A DNA stretch of 64,000 nt from Venturia oleaginea (taxonomy: Eukaryota > Ascomycota > Dothideomycetes > Venturiales > Venturiaceae): positions 434,001 through 498,000 of the forward strand of contig JABMLP010000002.1 in NCBI GenBank assembly GCA_013176395.1. Reading direction: 5' to 3'. The notes under the pieces are model-generated. The model made no database searches. It was not told where the DNA came from and was given only the letters and a program-made list of their open reading frames with translations. This document shows positions 46,818 through 56,971 of the stretch, one piece after another. The position numbers were made by a program, and so were the translations under genes. Within the stretch, counting starts at the first letter, position 1; every line of letters starts with the position of its first letter.

Positions 46818-47801
46818 CGATCGGGGTGGTTTTGAGAGATGTAAGAGTTGGGGAACTGCGCAGAGTGACTGATGAGGAAACGATGATTTTCGAACAGATA
46901 TTTGGTACTGACACGAAACTAAAATAATGGTATTGTTAATTTGACTAGGTGGAGAGTGATGCTGACGTCTGCTTCATACATACCAAGTTGATATGTCGAA
47001 TCAGTAACAGCACAGTATTCTCCTTAATTCATGTCCCGCTCCGAGTTCTGGATAACAAGAGACGCGCTTCTAGCAATCAGTTTTTGAAATCGAGATCGAA
47101 ATCGTAAAATTCTGGGTCATGTCGGCTTCTAGGACGGCCAAAAATTTATCGCTATCGATATCACATTGAGAAGGATCTTAAGGAGTTGAATTAACGAGAC
47201 CACTACAGCATCCAGAACACGCAAGCAGGGAGGTAGTGGGACGATCTTCTCTATTCCCACCTCCAGTACCACTCTTTCCAGATACAGAATGTCTAACACC
47301 GACCTAAAAGATGGGGGCAAATATATGCCGGACATAAAAAATAAACACGAAAGTCAAACCCAACAATAAAGCACCACACGCAGGATCGAACCAATAGCCC
47401 CCCAACCTCTTGAACTCTAATCCACCTCTAAACCAGTCGTAGAAACTGGCAAAAACCAAATTCACAGCCGAAGCGGGTTTACCGATTGAACCAACTTTAG
47501 CTATATGGTGGTTTTTTGACTCTACTTACTCAACAGTCTAGACCATATCATCGCTTCCGATGAGGGAGAAACAAAGTAATGTGTTTATAACACACACTAG
47601 TCACTTGGTTGGGAAGTTGCTCAGGTGAGGATTCCGTGGGTGAAGTTCCTTGACAGTCTGCCTTTGGAGGAAGCGAGGACGGAGTGAGACTTCAGAGGCT
47701 GGATAACTCATTCTATCCTCGCCTGTGTCCAAGCAACCATCAATTTGACCCCGACCTCTAATCCAAACCAAAACGCCACCCAAAATTCTCTCTACGCCCG
47801 A
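46818..47801. other. convergent intergenic region, 0.98 kb
   Basis: Shared 3' region of the small mitochondrial gene and the acetyltransferase gene. Short frames only. No repeat or RNA gene was recognised. Confidence 0.5.
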
Positions 47802-49111
47802 CTAACACCAGCCATACTTCTCATTCGCAAGCCAGTCAATGTACTCCGTTACTGGCCCATCATTCGGACGCTCCCCATACCACATCAAACTCGCAATACT
47901 TTCCTGCTCCCGATCGACGACCTCCGCCTCAGGAGCCAAACTCTTTACCGCCCTCACAGTCGCCTCATTCGGATTCCAAATCTCAACATCATCCATATTC
48001 CACTCTTGCGCCTCCTTCCTTGCCAGCCTGAACAAAGCAGCAATGGCCGGAACATAAGTCTCCATACTTTCATCATGGCTCGCCTTCTCCCAACTGAAAA
48101 CACCCTTTTCTTCAACCACTAGTCGAAGGATGTGCAGGGTGTTCCCCATGGTGGAATTGGGGTCGGAGTTGTACCAAGCACGATTGAAATAGCACCAGAC
48201 GCGTTTTCCGGGCTCGGTTCCGACGATGGCGCCTTTTATTAGCGGTTTTCGTCCGTGGAGTTCATGGCCGATGAAGTCTTCGCGGGCTTGGTGCCAGCTT
48301 ATTTTTGCGTCGTTTGGGGTTAGAGCTATAAATGTTTTGGATGATGGTGCGTGGGTGGCGGTTTCACGGATCAATTCTTCATCGATGGCGCATAGCGCTG
48401 GTAGATCGGAAGCATAAAGTGGTCTTGCTTCTAATGTGTCACTGTTGGTTGATTCATTTCCATTGGTGGTGCCCATTGAGCTTGAGACTGCTGGGATTGA
48501 GATGTGAGCTGAAGCGAAAGCTTCCCAGCCGTGGTCAGCGTAGAATTTCTGGTAAAATATCAATGTCCGTGGGAGTTGGACGAACAGAATGGAAAACGTA
48601 CCTTCCCAATATCTGAGTAGAGAACACTGAAAAGACATCTCTGTTCATTTGACGTTTGCCAGGTCTTTAATTTCTCCCCCAGCAAATTCATCATCCTCTG
48701 AGCATATCCCCGTTTCCTGCATTCTGGAGGACAAAACACGGATCCGATACCGTGCGTGATAACTTCTTCTGTCTTCCCATTTTGAAAGACCAAAGCATTC
48801 TTTCGAAAGCTCTCACAAGCAGACAAAATGACTCGTCCTTTGGATTCTGTGTCAATAAGAATCCAGTAGGTGATCCCACCGTCCTTGGTGAACTCTTGGT
48901 CCGACAAATGCTTCTTACGATGGATATATGCTTCTAGAGAAAGAGCACCTTTCCACATACTCCCATTCTTTGTCCACAATCCAATCCTTTCTTCTCCACT
49001 CGGGTGGTCCAAAAACAAACTCGGCGAAGCACTATCAGGAAGATTCAAAGGAGTTCCATTCGTGGTTGTGGCAAGCCCATTCAGTACTGGCTCTCCCAAT
49101 TTGGAAATCAT
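47802..49111 (-). CDS. LYC1-like GNAT N-acetyltransferase
   Basis: The protein has 418 residues. Exons on the minus strand are 49111-48602 and 48548-47802; the intron has donor GTACGT and acceptor CCAG. The first half has GNAT features: GIGSVFCPPECRKRGYAQRMM matches the acetyl-CoA-binding (R/Q)xxGx(G/A) motif as RKRGYA. LFSVLYSDIGKKFYADHGW follows. The second half (ARPLYASDLPALCAIDEELI to the end) resembles the C-terminal domain of yeast LYC1, a lysine N6-acetyltransferase of lysine catabolism. The substrate here is an inference from that likeness. No targeting signal is evident. Confidence 0.82.
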
Positions 49112-50267
49112 AATTGGGAATGTCGTTTAGTTACGATTGATTCGAGGCTTGCAAAGTAGACCGAGCCGTTGATTATTCTACGATCTCAGAGGTCTTTATC
49201 CCGAGTACTACGAATATTATATTAGTTTGTACGTTTGAAGCTTGCGGTTGACAGAACCAGTCCATGGAAGGAAGTACCTTGCAATCACCTCCACATGCGT
49301 CAGACTTTATCCAGGATTAATCGTATAAACAAGCAACAAACAAGCCATGAAGAAAGAAAGAGGGTATATATCTTCACAGATTCCCGAGACCAGGATAGAG
49401 CATATTAGCGTTGAAGCCAATCGTAGGGCCGTTAGTCATCGATCAGGCGGTATCCTCCAAAGGTTTGTACACGCGAAAGATAAGGTGGAGACACAGTTGA
49501 TATAGATCGCTATTCGTAGCGCGTGTTACACGCCCTGGTAGAGGAGGTTCTCCATGACAAAATCCAGGCGATTTTAAGGGTGCCGCGGATAACCGCGCGA
49601 GATCTTCACAATGGCGCTAGAGAATAGGGGCTTTGGCCCTAGATTGAAAGAGGATAGACGCCTGGAATATTGGGCGGAACACCGTGGGCCGATTTCGCTG
49701 TATTCCCTGCTAGGACCTCCTCATCACTTTCTTCTCTTGTCACGGCAAAGTCTACTGCTTATCGTGACGATACTCCGCTGTGAGGTATCTCCTCTTCACC
49801 TTCTTCGATCATGTGCCATTTGTTCGTCACTTGGCCTCGCTATCACGCGCCCTCCAGCGTTGCCGAACTCCAGGGAACTTACACTGGCCGCCTTTGGTTG
49901 ATAGGATACAGAGACCTCAGAAAGAATGGACTTTGTCGTCTCAAGCCCTTGGATGGTATGCGAAGAGAGCTCTCAGCATGTTGAGGGGGTCGACTGAATT
50001 CTGAATGGCCGTTTCCTTCGCCACGGCTTAGGTACAATACCGTGTCGAAGAGCATGGCGCATCGGTTTCCTCATCTTGTTGTCCACTTAGCAATAGTTCC
50101 TTTGGCTTTGACCACAAAATCTCCTATTCTCCGGTAAGACCTACTGCTTCTGACTATTCTCTTGGATTACTCATACTCTCTGATGAGCGTAAACACGGCT
50201 AAAATGAAACAGGTCACGGGCTATCTATAGTTGCTGCGATCTTTGCCCACGTGAATGTAAAAGTAAC
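49112..50267. other. 1.15-kb divergent intergenic region
   Basis: The upstream regions of the acetyltransferase gene and the RBR ligase gene. A missing first exon of the ligase could lie here. No other gene is supported. Confidence 0.45.
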
Positions 50268-52159
50268 ATGCTGAGAAGGGAGTCATTCGAAATTCCTCTG
50301 ACAGAAAAAGGTCTACATGACCACAGCCCTTCAACATCACCTATAGCAGACAATCATCGAAAAGACTATTGGAGGGCCAGATCTCCTCATATAAACTTAG
50401 CACACGGTATTTCCTTCTTCATAGCTTTTGCTAACAACCACATTTTCACTCAACTTAAACAGGAAATCATGTTCGAAGAAATCGAAAGAGCCAGAAAGAA
50501 GGTAGAGGAGAAGCGGTCTCGCCAGAAGAAGGAGAATGAGCAACGAATGAAAGATGCCGAGGCCAAAGCAGCGGCAGCCTACAAAGGAGCACTTGTTGAA
50601 TGCGACATCTGCGCTGACGATCGTCCGCCGAACCGTATGGCTAGTTGCGACAGTAAGGATAAACATACATACTGCTTCGTGTGCGTCAAGACGCACATCA
50701 AGACCATCGTCGGAGATGGTAAGTATGTAGCAGTGTGTATGGAGGCTGGCTGTAAAGGCCGCTATCCACGACAGGTACTGGAACAGCTGCTCGATAAGGC
50801 TCTTGTGGCGCGTATGGAGCGCCTTCAGCAAAATGCAGATCTGAAAGGAATTAAAGGCATTGAGGAATGTCCATTCTGCAACTTCAAGGCAATCTGCGAG
50901 ACACCTTCGAAATTCGATTGCCAAAACCCTGAATGCTTGATGAGTTCGTGCCTCAAATGTAAGGCTGAGACACATCCTGGATCGTCGTGCGCAGCTCATG
51001 CTGAGAAGAAGAAAGAGGACGAGGGAGGTGATAAAGGCATGCGACTCCGCCATTTGGTGGAGGAAGCCATGTCCGAAGCCATGATGAGACGGTGTCCGTA
51101 TGTGTTAAATCCTTGCCCTTCGATACTCTCCAATACTGACTTTTTCCCAAAGACAATGCGGCACCCCATTCACCAAAGACGAGGGCTGTAATAAGATGAT
51201 CTGTCCTGCTTGTGGGGTGATGTCCTGGTGCGTAAATTTGCTGAACAGTAAGATCGCGAACCGCAACTCACGTTCTAATTCATAGCTACGTTTGTGGTGC
51301 TCCACATATCAATATAATGCACTTCAAGCCACGAGGATGTCCCCAATTCGACGCGACCGAAGCTCGCCACGACGCCGAAGGCAAATTCACCACCCCTATC
51401 AATAGAGTCAGCTAACAAGGAGCAGTCAAGCAAGCCGAGAAAGAAGCAAAAGAGAAGGTCAAGCGAGAAAATCCTGGAGTCACGGACGAAGACCTCAAAT
51501 TTGCCATGTCAGACAAGGTCAAGCAGGATGACAAAAATCGACTTGCACGAGAAAGTCGCGCCCTTCGAGGAGAAGATTGGGACTTTGGCATGCCATTCGA
51601 GGTTGAAGAGGAGGACCCTGAAGCAGAAATGTTCGATATGCAGGAGTTGAGGGGTATGAGGAACCGTATGAGGGAAATGAGAGTTCCATTGAACCGCCGC
51701 CAACAAAGAGACGATTGGGGAGACGACCCATTCAACGAAGGCTTTGACATAGGTGGGCACTTCGATGGTGATCTGTTAGCCCAAGAAAATCCATTTGACC
51801 AAGACTTCCGAGTCGATGGGCGCTTTCGTCGCGGTCCCGTTATGTTCGACGCGCCCCCAAGACGACACCGCCGCCGACGAGAACAACCAGACCTCGATAG
51901 AGTGCGAGTCGCTCCACCACGGGCCAATTTCATGCGGCAGCAGGAGGCAATGTTTAACCATCAGGTAGGTGACCGGACAGGAATAAATCTAGGACCTAGA
52001 GATCGTAACAGGCCAGCCGCGGAACCAACAAATATAGCAGCAGAAAGAGTGGCAGCTATGTTGCGAGAAACCAGGGTTGGCGCTCAACGACTTGGTAGGA
52101 CACCTGCCGCTGAGACTGCGAGAGCTGCTGCGCTGGCAAGGCCACGTAGAGGCGCATAG
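50268..52159 (+). CDS. RBR-type E3 ubiquitin ligase (RING1-IBR-RING2)
   Basis: The protein has 577 residues as modelled. Exons are 50268-51097, 51153-51227, 51286-51380 and 51426-52159. RING1 starts CDICADDRPPNRMASC at about residue 110. The IBR domain has CPFCNFKAICETPSKFDCQ and SSCLKCKAETHPGSSC. RING2 is rebuilt by splicing as CPQCGTPFTKDEGCNKM, then ICPACGVMSCYVC; the Cys in EGCNKM is the expected catalytic residue that carries ubiquitin. The third intron (51381-51425) appears to be a 45-nt GC-AG intron with a GCTAAC branch. Without it a TAA interrupts the frame; with it the conserved ARHDAEVKQAEKEA is formed. The acidic and Arg-rich C-terminus is disordered. The start is uncertain: ATG at 50469 (MFEEIERARKK) with an upstream exon is an alternative. 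Confidence 0.82.
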
Positions 52160-53965
52160 ACTTTGATTGGACTCAGTGCATTTGATAGACTGCCTTCCAT
52201 CTCGTGGACCGCCAAGAGTCTCATTAGTCTGTGAGTTGCAAGATGACCGAAAGATAATCGTAGTGAGTGAAGAGTAAACACCGCCTCACCACCTTCAGAC
52301 TCTACAATGAGGGCTTTATTCCACGACACATCCAGCATCAGATCGATCTCGATGATTCTCTGGAATTTAAATTAGAATCCTGCCAGAGATTTATCGATGT
52401 CGATCTCAAGTTTAGGGACTGTCAAGAAAGAAGTATATTGATGTTCTCATACTGAATAGTCTTCCAGAGCCTTCTCATTATCACTGCTGGCCATGATCGA
52501 GAGACGCTTATGCGGCACATGTTCTATTTTTATTCGTTTCTTTGAATAGATATGCTGGTGGTATGAAAAGAGCTTCGAAGGCATAACTTGGAAGGACAAA
52601 CAATGAACTGAAACAGTTCCTGCCATTGATTCGCGACTCCTGTAGCTTGTGGGGAGCAATTTCCAATTTCCATGTCCTGGACAGCTAGGCCAGGCTGACT
52701 CATCACAACCCATCGCCAAACGGCTAAAAGGATCTTGTTATCTTCATGTCGAGATTGATATTGCAAAGTACCTGGAAGTTCGAGTTTAGACCTTGCTAGG
52801 AACTTAGTGATATTAATCTTCACCTGGGAACTTACTTTACTTCAGACGTACTTGTGGTTTGGAAAAAAGGTGAGAAAGAGGTGAGTTGAGCTTGTATGGC
52901 AGGTGCAAACGTACTTTCTGAGTCCAGCACATGTACCGCCGTATCAGACTTCGACGCAGACTTTTCTTTCGCCTTCTCTGAAACGTCCTCTTTGACAGTG
53001 TATCGATGTGTAGGTTGTTTGTCGGCACATGACGGTGTGACGCTTGAATGGTTTTTTGATACTTGCTGAGTTTGTTTTAATTATTTCCTTTGGATACGCT
53101 AATTTTTGTTTCCAGTCGCTTTCTATTCCGCTATCGGCATCGTCTGGGAAGTTGTTCTTGGTTTTGTTTCTTGGTTTTGTTTCTTGGTTTTGTTTCTTGG
53201 TTTTGTGTTGTGAAGATGGTAGCGATGAGTTGCACGGTAAGAGCAAGATTGGTACATAAAGCATTTGTACTTCTTCATTACCCGGTTTTACTGTGATATT
53301 TTCACGCTAACAATACTGACAAATAGCTCATGTAAATTTTGTGATGCTCTTCTCGTCGCCAAACATCTTGGCCATAGCCTGTACGTCAATCCGCCAGCAG
53401 TGCGATCAAAGAATTATTATGACGTGTGTCACCCACGGTTACTGCAACTCCGGATCAACAACTACAACCGTCAAAAGTAACTTTTTTTTTCCAAACAACT
53501 TTTTTTCCTCAAGTCATTAACTTTTCTCTGCAACGTCAGTTCAAAGACCGAATCGGAGATACCATTCTTCTTCCAATATATTGTTGATAGACACATCGCA
53601 TTGGAAGTCACAGGGTAAAAGTAGTTTTGGCAGCCTCCGTGTCCACTACGAATTCTGGTATCGAAGCGACTCAAAGCGAGATCTATGTCAAAGCGAGGTT
53701 CTACATAGAAAAGCTAGTTCTCCACTATGAATTCTGGTATCGATGTCGTTTGAGCGTTTCAAAGCGAGATCCATGAATGAATCTCGCTTTGACACAGGGA
53801 GATTTGGTATAAAATCTCCTCCATCGCACTCTTCTCACATACCACCACTCTTTCTTCCAAGAGACAAAAGTGCAGCATCTTCTATAAAGCATATCATCAA
53901 GCCACAAAGAAACATCATCAACCATACCATTGTCTGCCACATCAACATCAAGCACACAAGAGAAG
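52160..53965. other. 1.8-kb region without supported genes, with a minisatellite
   Basis: Only short, unconvincing frames occur. It contains the 13-bp minisatellite at 53154-53207 and is AT-rich in places. It begins the gene-poor island that runs to 57 kb. Confidence 0.5.
53154..53207. repeat. 13-bp minisatellite (TTGGTTTTGTTTC)n
   Basis: Nearly perfect tandem copies (about four) of a T/G-rich 13-mer, between 53154 and 53207. Confidence 0.85.
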
Positions 53966-54614
53966 ATGGATCCCAAGGCTATCCCCTTCGTTATCGCACT
54001 ACCATCAAAGCTCGACCCAAGAGCTAAAAGCTTCGAGGTCAATATCGCAGAACCAACAGCGAGCAAGTCAAGTCTGAGCCCCTCAAAATCATATGAGGAA
54101 TACTAATACTGTACAGGAAACTTCTCAAATACAGAACCCGGTTACGAATATAATAAAAATTCAACGACCTCACAATATCAAGACACATGTCTTCAATATC
54201 GACTGGGACTTCTACACCCTCCCCTCAGAATCATATGAGGAAGATATACATACAGATTCCTCAAGAACAGAATCTGGTTCGGAACACAATACAGATTCCA
54301 CAACTTCACAAGATGAAGACACACACGTCATCAACATCGGCGACGACCTCTACACCCTTCCCTCTCCAGCCTACATCTGGACAATAAATGCCATCAACAA
54401 TCTAGACGACGATCTCGAATTCGCCCACGGCCATAGCGCCCAACATCACACCCACACACCAGAATCCCTCCTATCCTCCTTCCTCGATACAGCAATGGAC
54501 AACGACTGGATGGAAAATCTCGATTGGAAAAACTTCCCGTTACCAGAGTGGTTCGACACAACCTCCATTCTTACCAATTTGGTGCGCGAATTCGTCAATA
54601 GGCAAGTTGTCTAG
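53966..54614 (+). CDS. small acidic hypothetical protein with an internal duplication
   Basis: I do not recognise this protein. The model joins 53966-54037 (MDPKAIPFVIALPSKLDP and on) to 54117-54614 across an intron with donor GTCAAT, branch TACTAAT and acceptor TACAG, giving 189 residues. Without the intron the first frame stops after 46 codons (GEEY-type end). The second exon is acidic and rich in Ser, Thr, Asp and His, and contains two related segments: HVFNIDWDFYTLPS and HVINIGDDLYTLPS, each preceded by a Thr/Ser/Gln-rich stretch. No signal peptide or membrane segment is clear. The DNA around 54085 and 54223 also repeats (CCTCAAAATCATATGAGGAA and a near copy). It lies alone in a gene-poor island. 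Confidence 0.5.
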
Positions 54615-55394
54615 TTGAGGCTCAATGGGACGGGTCAGCAGTTCGGTGTTGAATTTAGTCACTCACACGACAAGGTCAATCCTGTTTAGCCATTCGTTTG
54701 TATAGTCTAGGCCTCAATGGTTAATAATTCACTCACTTACTTCACATGTGTCATTACCTTGCAGCATTCGTAACAGAGTTGAATGAATGCATGAGTTCTA
54801 AGTACAGTTGTTTAAAAGGATTGAATACACTCAAAGATCCTGCTGAGAAGTAATCTATCTGTTACCGGTTACCCCTATAGCCTCCATTATACTATGTACT
54901 CAGTACAGAAGCTGAAGAACTTATATTTGGAAGATGTTTTGTAGAGCAGAGTAGGAACAGAACGAATTAGGTGAAGGGATAATAATAGATCTCTTTGGTC
55001 AGTACTTCCTTCTCCCGCAGCATGTGAATACAGTGTAAGGATTTTGCGATCAACAACTGCCGTATCGAGCCTGATTTCGCTTGAATTGGCAGTTCACTGC
55101 GTAACTACCCCCGGTCAAAATTTGCTACAATACTTGGTTGATTATTTTGATTATTACAGCTTCACAACTCTTCTGCACAACTTTACCGCTGTCAATCAGG
55201 AAGTTCGAAGGTCTACACGATCCGTTTGCATTCTAATGAAAGTCAGTAACAATTTGACCCTCCTGCAACAGCACAATTAAATTACAATAATAATACAGCC
55301 ATGTTCCTCTCCCACTCCATTTCCGATTACCCTACACACCACCTCTCCCACATCATAACCTCACAACAAGTCGATCCAAGCCTCTACATACCTC
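54615..55394. other. 780-bp region without supported genes
   Basis: AT-rich, with short frames only. Nothing further is seen. Confidence 0.5.
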
Positions 55395-55781
55395 TCACCG
55401 AGGATAATACCAACACCGTCTAACCGGATCCCAACACGGCTTTGGTTCATGCGCGAGCTCAAAAGGCCGCCCCACATAATCCCTATGAGACCCATGCGAC
55501 CATTGCTGTCGCGCAGTCCGATGTCCCAAAACCCGTTGTCCCTCTTCCGTCTGCGCCCACCCATTACTGCCCCAACCGGGGATTTCTTGAGCCCATTCGT
55601 ACATGCCTGGCCTGTTGCGCGTGCAGCTCGAACATGGTGTTCCGCGGACGATATGCATGATCGGTTCAATACCTCTAGGACACCTGCGCCCTTCTCCGGC
55701 CAAGTCACAGATCTGGATCTGTCCTTCCCAGAAATGGCCCTTGGTGCATTGACCGTATGACCTGTTTACTTGCTTGCACAT
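55395..55781 (-). CDS. small Cys- and Trp-containing hypothetical protein
   Basis: An open frame of 128 residues starting MCKQVNRSYGQCTKGHFWEG at an ATG at 55781. It has eight or so Cys spread over the chain (GQC, QICDL, RRCPRG, TPCSSC, KPCWD, RRCWYY) and many Trp and Gly. The N-terminal pattern (Cys-rich start with GHF and PCSSCTRNRPGMYEW) resembles small fungal predicted proteins without known function. There is no signal peptide. It stands alone in a gene-poor stretch. It could be a real orphan gene or a decayed one. No splice sites are needed. Confidence 0.5.
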   Translation of the reverse strand: MCKQVNRSYGQCTKGHFWEGQIQICDLAGEGRRCPRGIEPIMHIVRGTPCSSCTRNRPGMYEWAQEIPGWGSNGWAQTEEGQRVLGHRTARQQWSHGSHRDYVGRPFELAHEPKPCWDPVRRCWYYPR

Positions 55782-56265
55782 AGTTTTCTGTGGAATTTGG
55801 CGTGTCTGGATAATGCGCTTTGGTAATTAACAGGCGTGTTGGGATTATTCTCGGTGATTTCGGTGTCGATGCTTAGTATCGTCGCTTAATTTGTTTCTTG
55901 ATATTGTATTCAATGAATTGTAAGTGTGGTATGGAAAGTAAAAGCGAGAACTGTGGTATTTATACTCCTCCACTAAGTATATGTTCCTGTGACCTCTAGC
56001 AAGCAATACTGACAAACTGGCAATACAAGTCTCACGATGCCATTCTCGTGATCGAATATCAAGCATGGCTCCAACATTCATCCGCCAGAAATGGGAATCC
56101 TTACTTTTGCTGGCTGGTTATTGCTAGGAAACGATGATAACATGCGTCACCCATATTAGTGCTTCTGACTATTATACTACCACCTATACCGTTGCCATTT
56201 TAACGACTCCTACGTGTACACTTCATTCAATACTACTACTACGAATCATGTCCATCAATGGAAAC
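55782..56265. other. 484-bp region upstream of the foldback repeat
   Basis: No gene is supported. Confidence 0.5.
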
Positions 56266-56675
56266 TGTCACAGGCTATGGCCTAGATTGTGGTTCTCGGC
56301 TATGCCCTCAACCTTGGAAACTTCTGGAAGATTCCACAGCCCCACCACCACTGATTATACATGTATTCTAGTCTTTCTCTCTTTTCCTCAAGTTTGTAAT
56401 ACTCGTCAGTCAGGATAGTCAATTGAAAAACATATCGACCACGCCTCTCACAATAATCGACTGTGTTGAGAAACGAGTTCCCCGTGTCAGAGGCGTGGTC
56501 GATATGTTTTTCAATTGACTATCCTGATTGACGAGTATTACAAACTTGAGCAAAAGAGAGAACGATTAGAATTCATGATTTTATAATCAGTGGTGGTGGG
56601 GCTGTAGAATCTTCCAGAAGTTTCCAAAGGTTGAGGGCATTGCCAAGAACCACAATCTAGGCCATAGCCGTGACA
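56266..56675. repeat. long foldback inverted repeat (arms about 185 bp, spacer about 40 bp)
   Basis: The left arm (56266-56448) and right arm (56489-56675) are reverse complements with a small number of mismatches and short indels. They start at TGTCAC-GGCTATGGCCTAG on the outside and meet at ATATCGACCACGCCTCT on the inside. The unpaired spacer is about 40 nt. No coding frame spans it and no clear target-site duplication was seen. It could be a foldback transposable element or an inverted duplication. If transcribed it would form a long hairpin. Confidence 0.85.
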
Positions 56676-56971
56676 CCCCGTAACTACCGCGTGTCCACGT
56701 CTTTCTTGCAGAGGCAATAAGGTCGAAGAGGCGATAGAAGAAGCCCTATAAGATGCCTAGTAGTTAATTCCACAGAATTATTTCGATACGGTAATAGGCT
56801 TAATAGTTAATACCGAGGAGGGTTGAAGCTATTTAGAAGGCCTAGGATTGGTATGCTAAATACCGAGTAGGCCGAATCGAGCGCTTAGTATTACTACATC
56901 ATACTACTCAATTACACGGGAATCGATCGCGTCGTTTAATAATTGTCGCAATGCGAAGTTGGGACAAGATT
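56676..56971. other. TA-rich stretch, possible decayed repeat
   Basis: About 300 bp between the foldback element and the next gene. The part 56710-56930 is rich in TA and TAG steps (ttaatagttaataccgag and similar), as expected of decayed repetitive DNA. No element was identified. Confidence 0.4.

Noticed and set aside
47381..47400. GATCGAACC stretch resembling a tRNA T-loop
   Set aside because: The flanks do not pair and no cloverleaf was found.
53241..56160. Weak similarity between 53241-53430 and 55940-56160 (shared CGTCACCCA-type words)
   Set aside because: Shared words are short and unaligned over longer stretches, so I cannot support a repeat family by eye.
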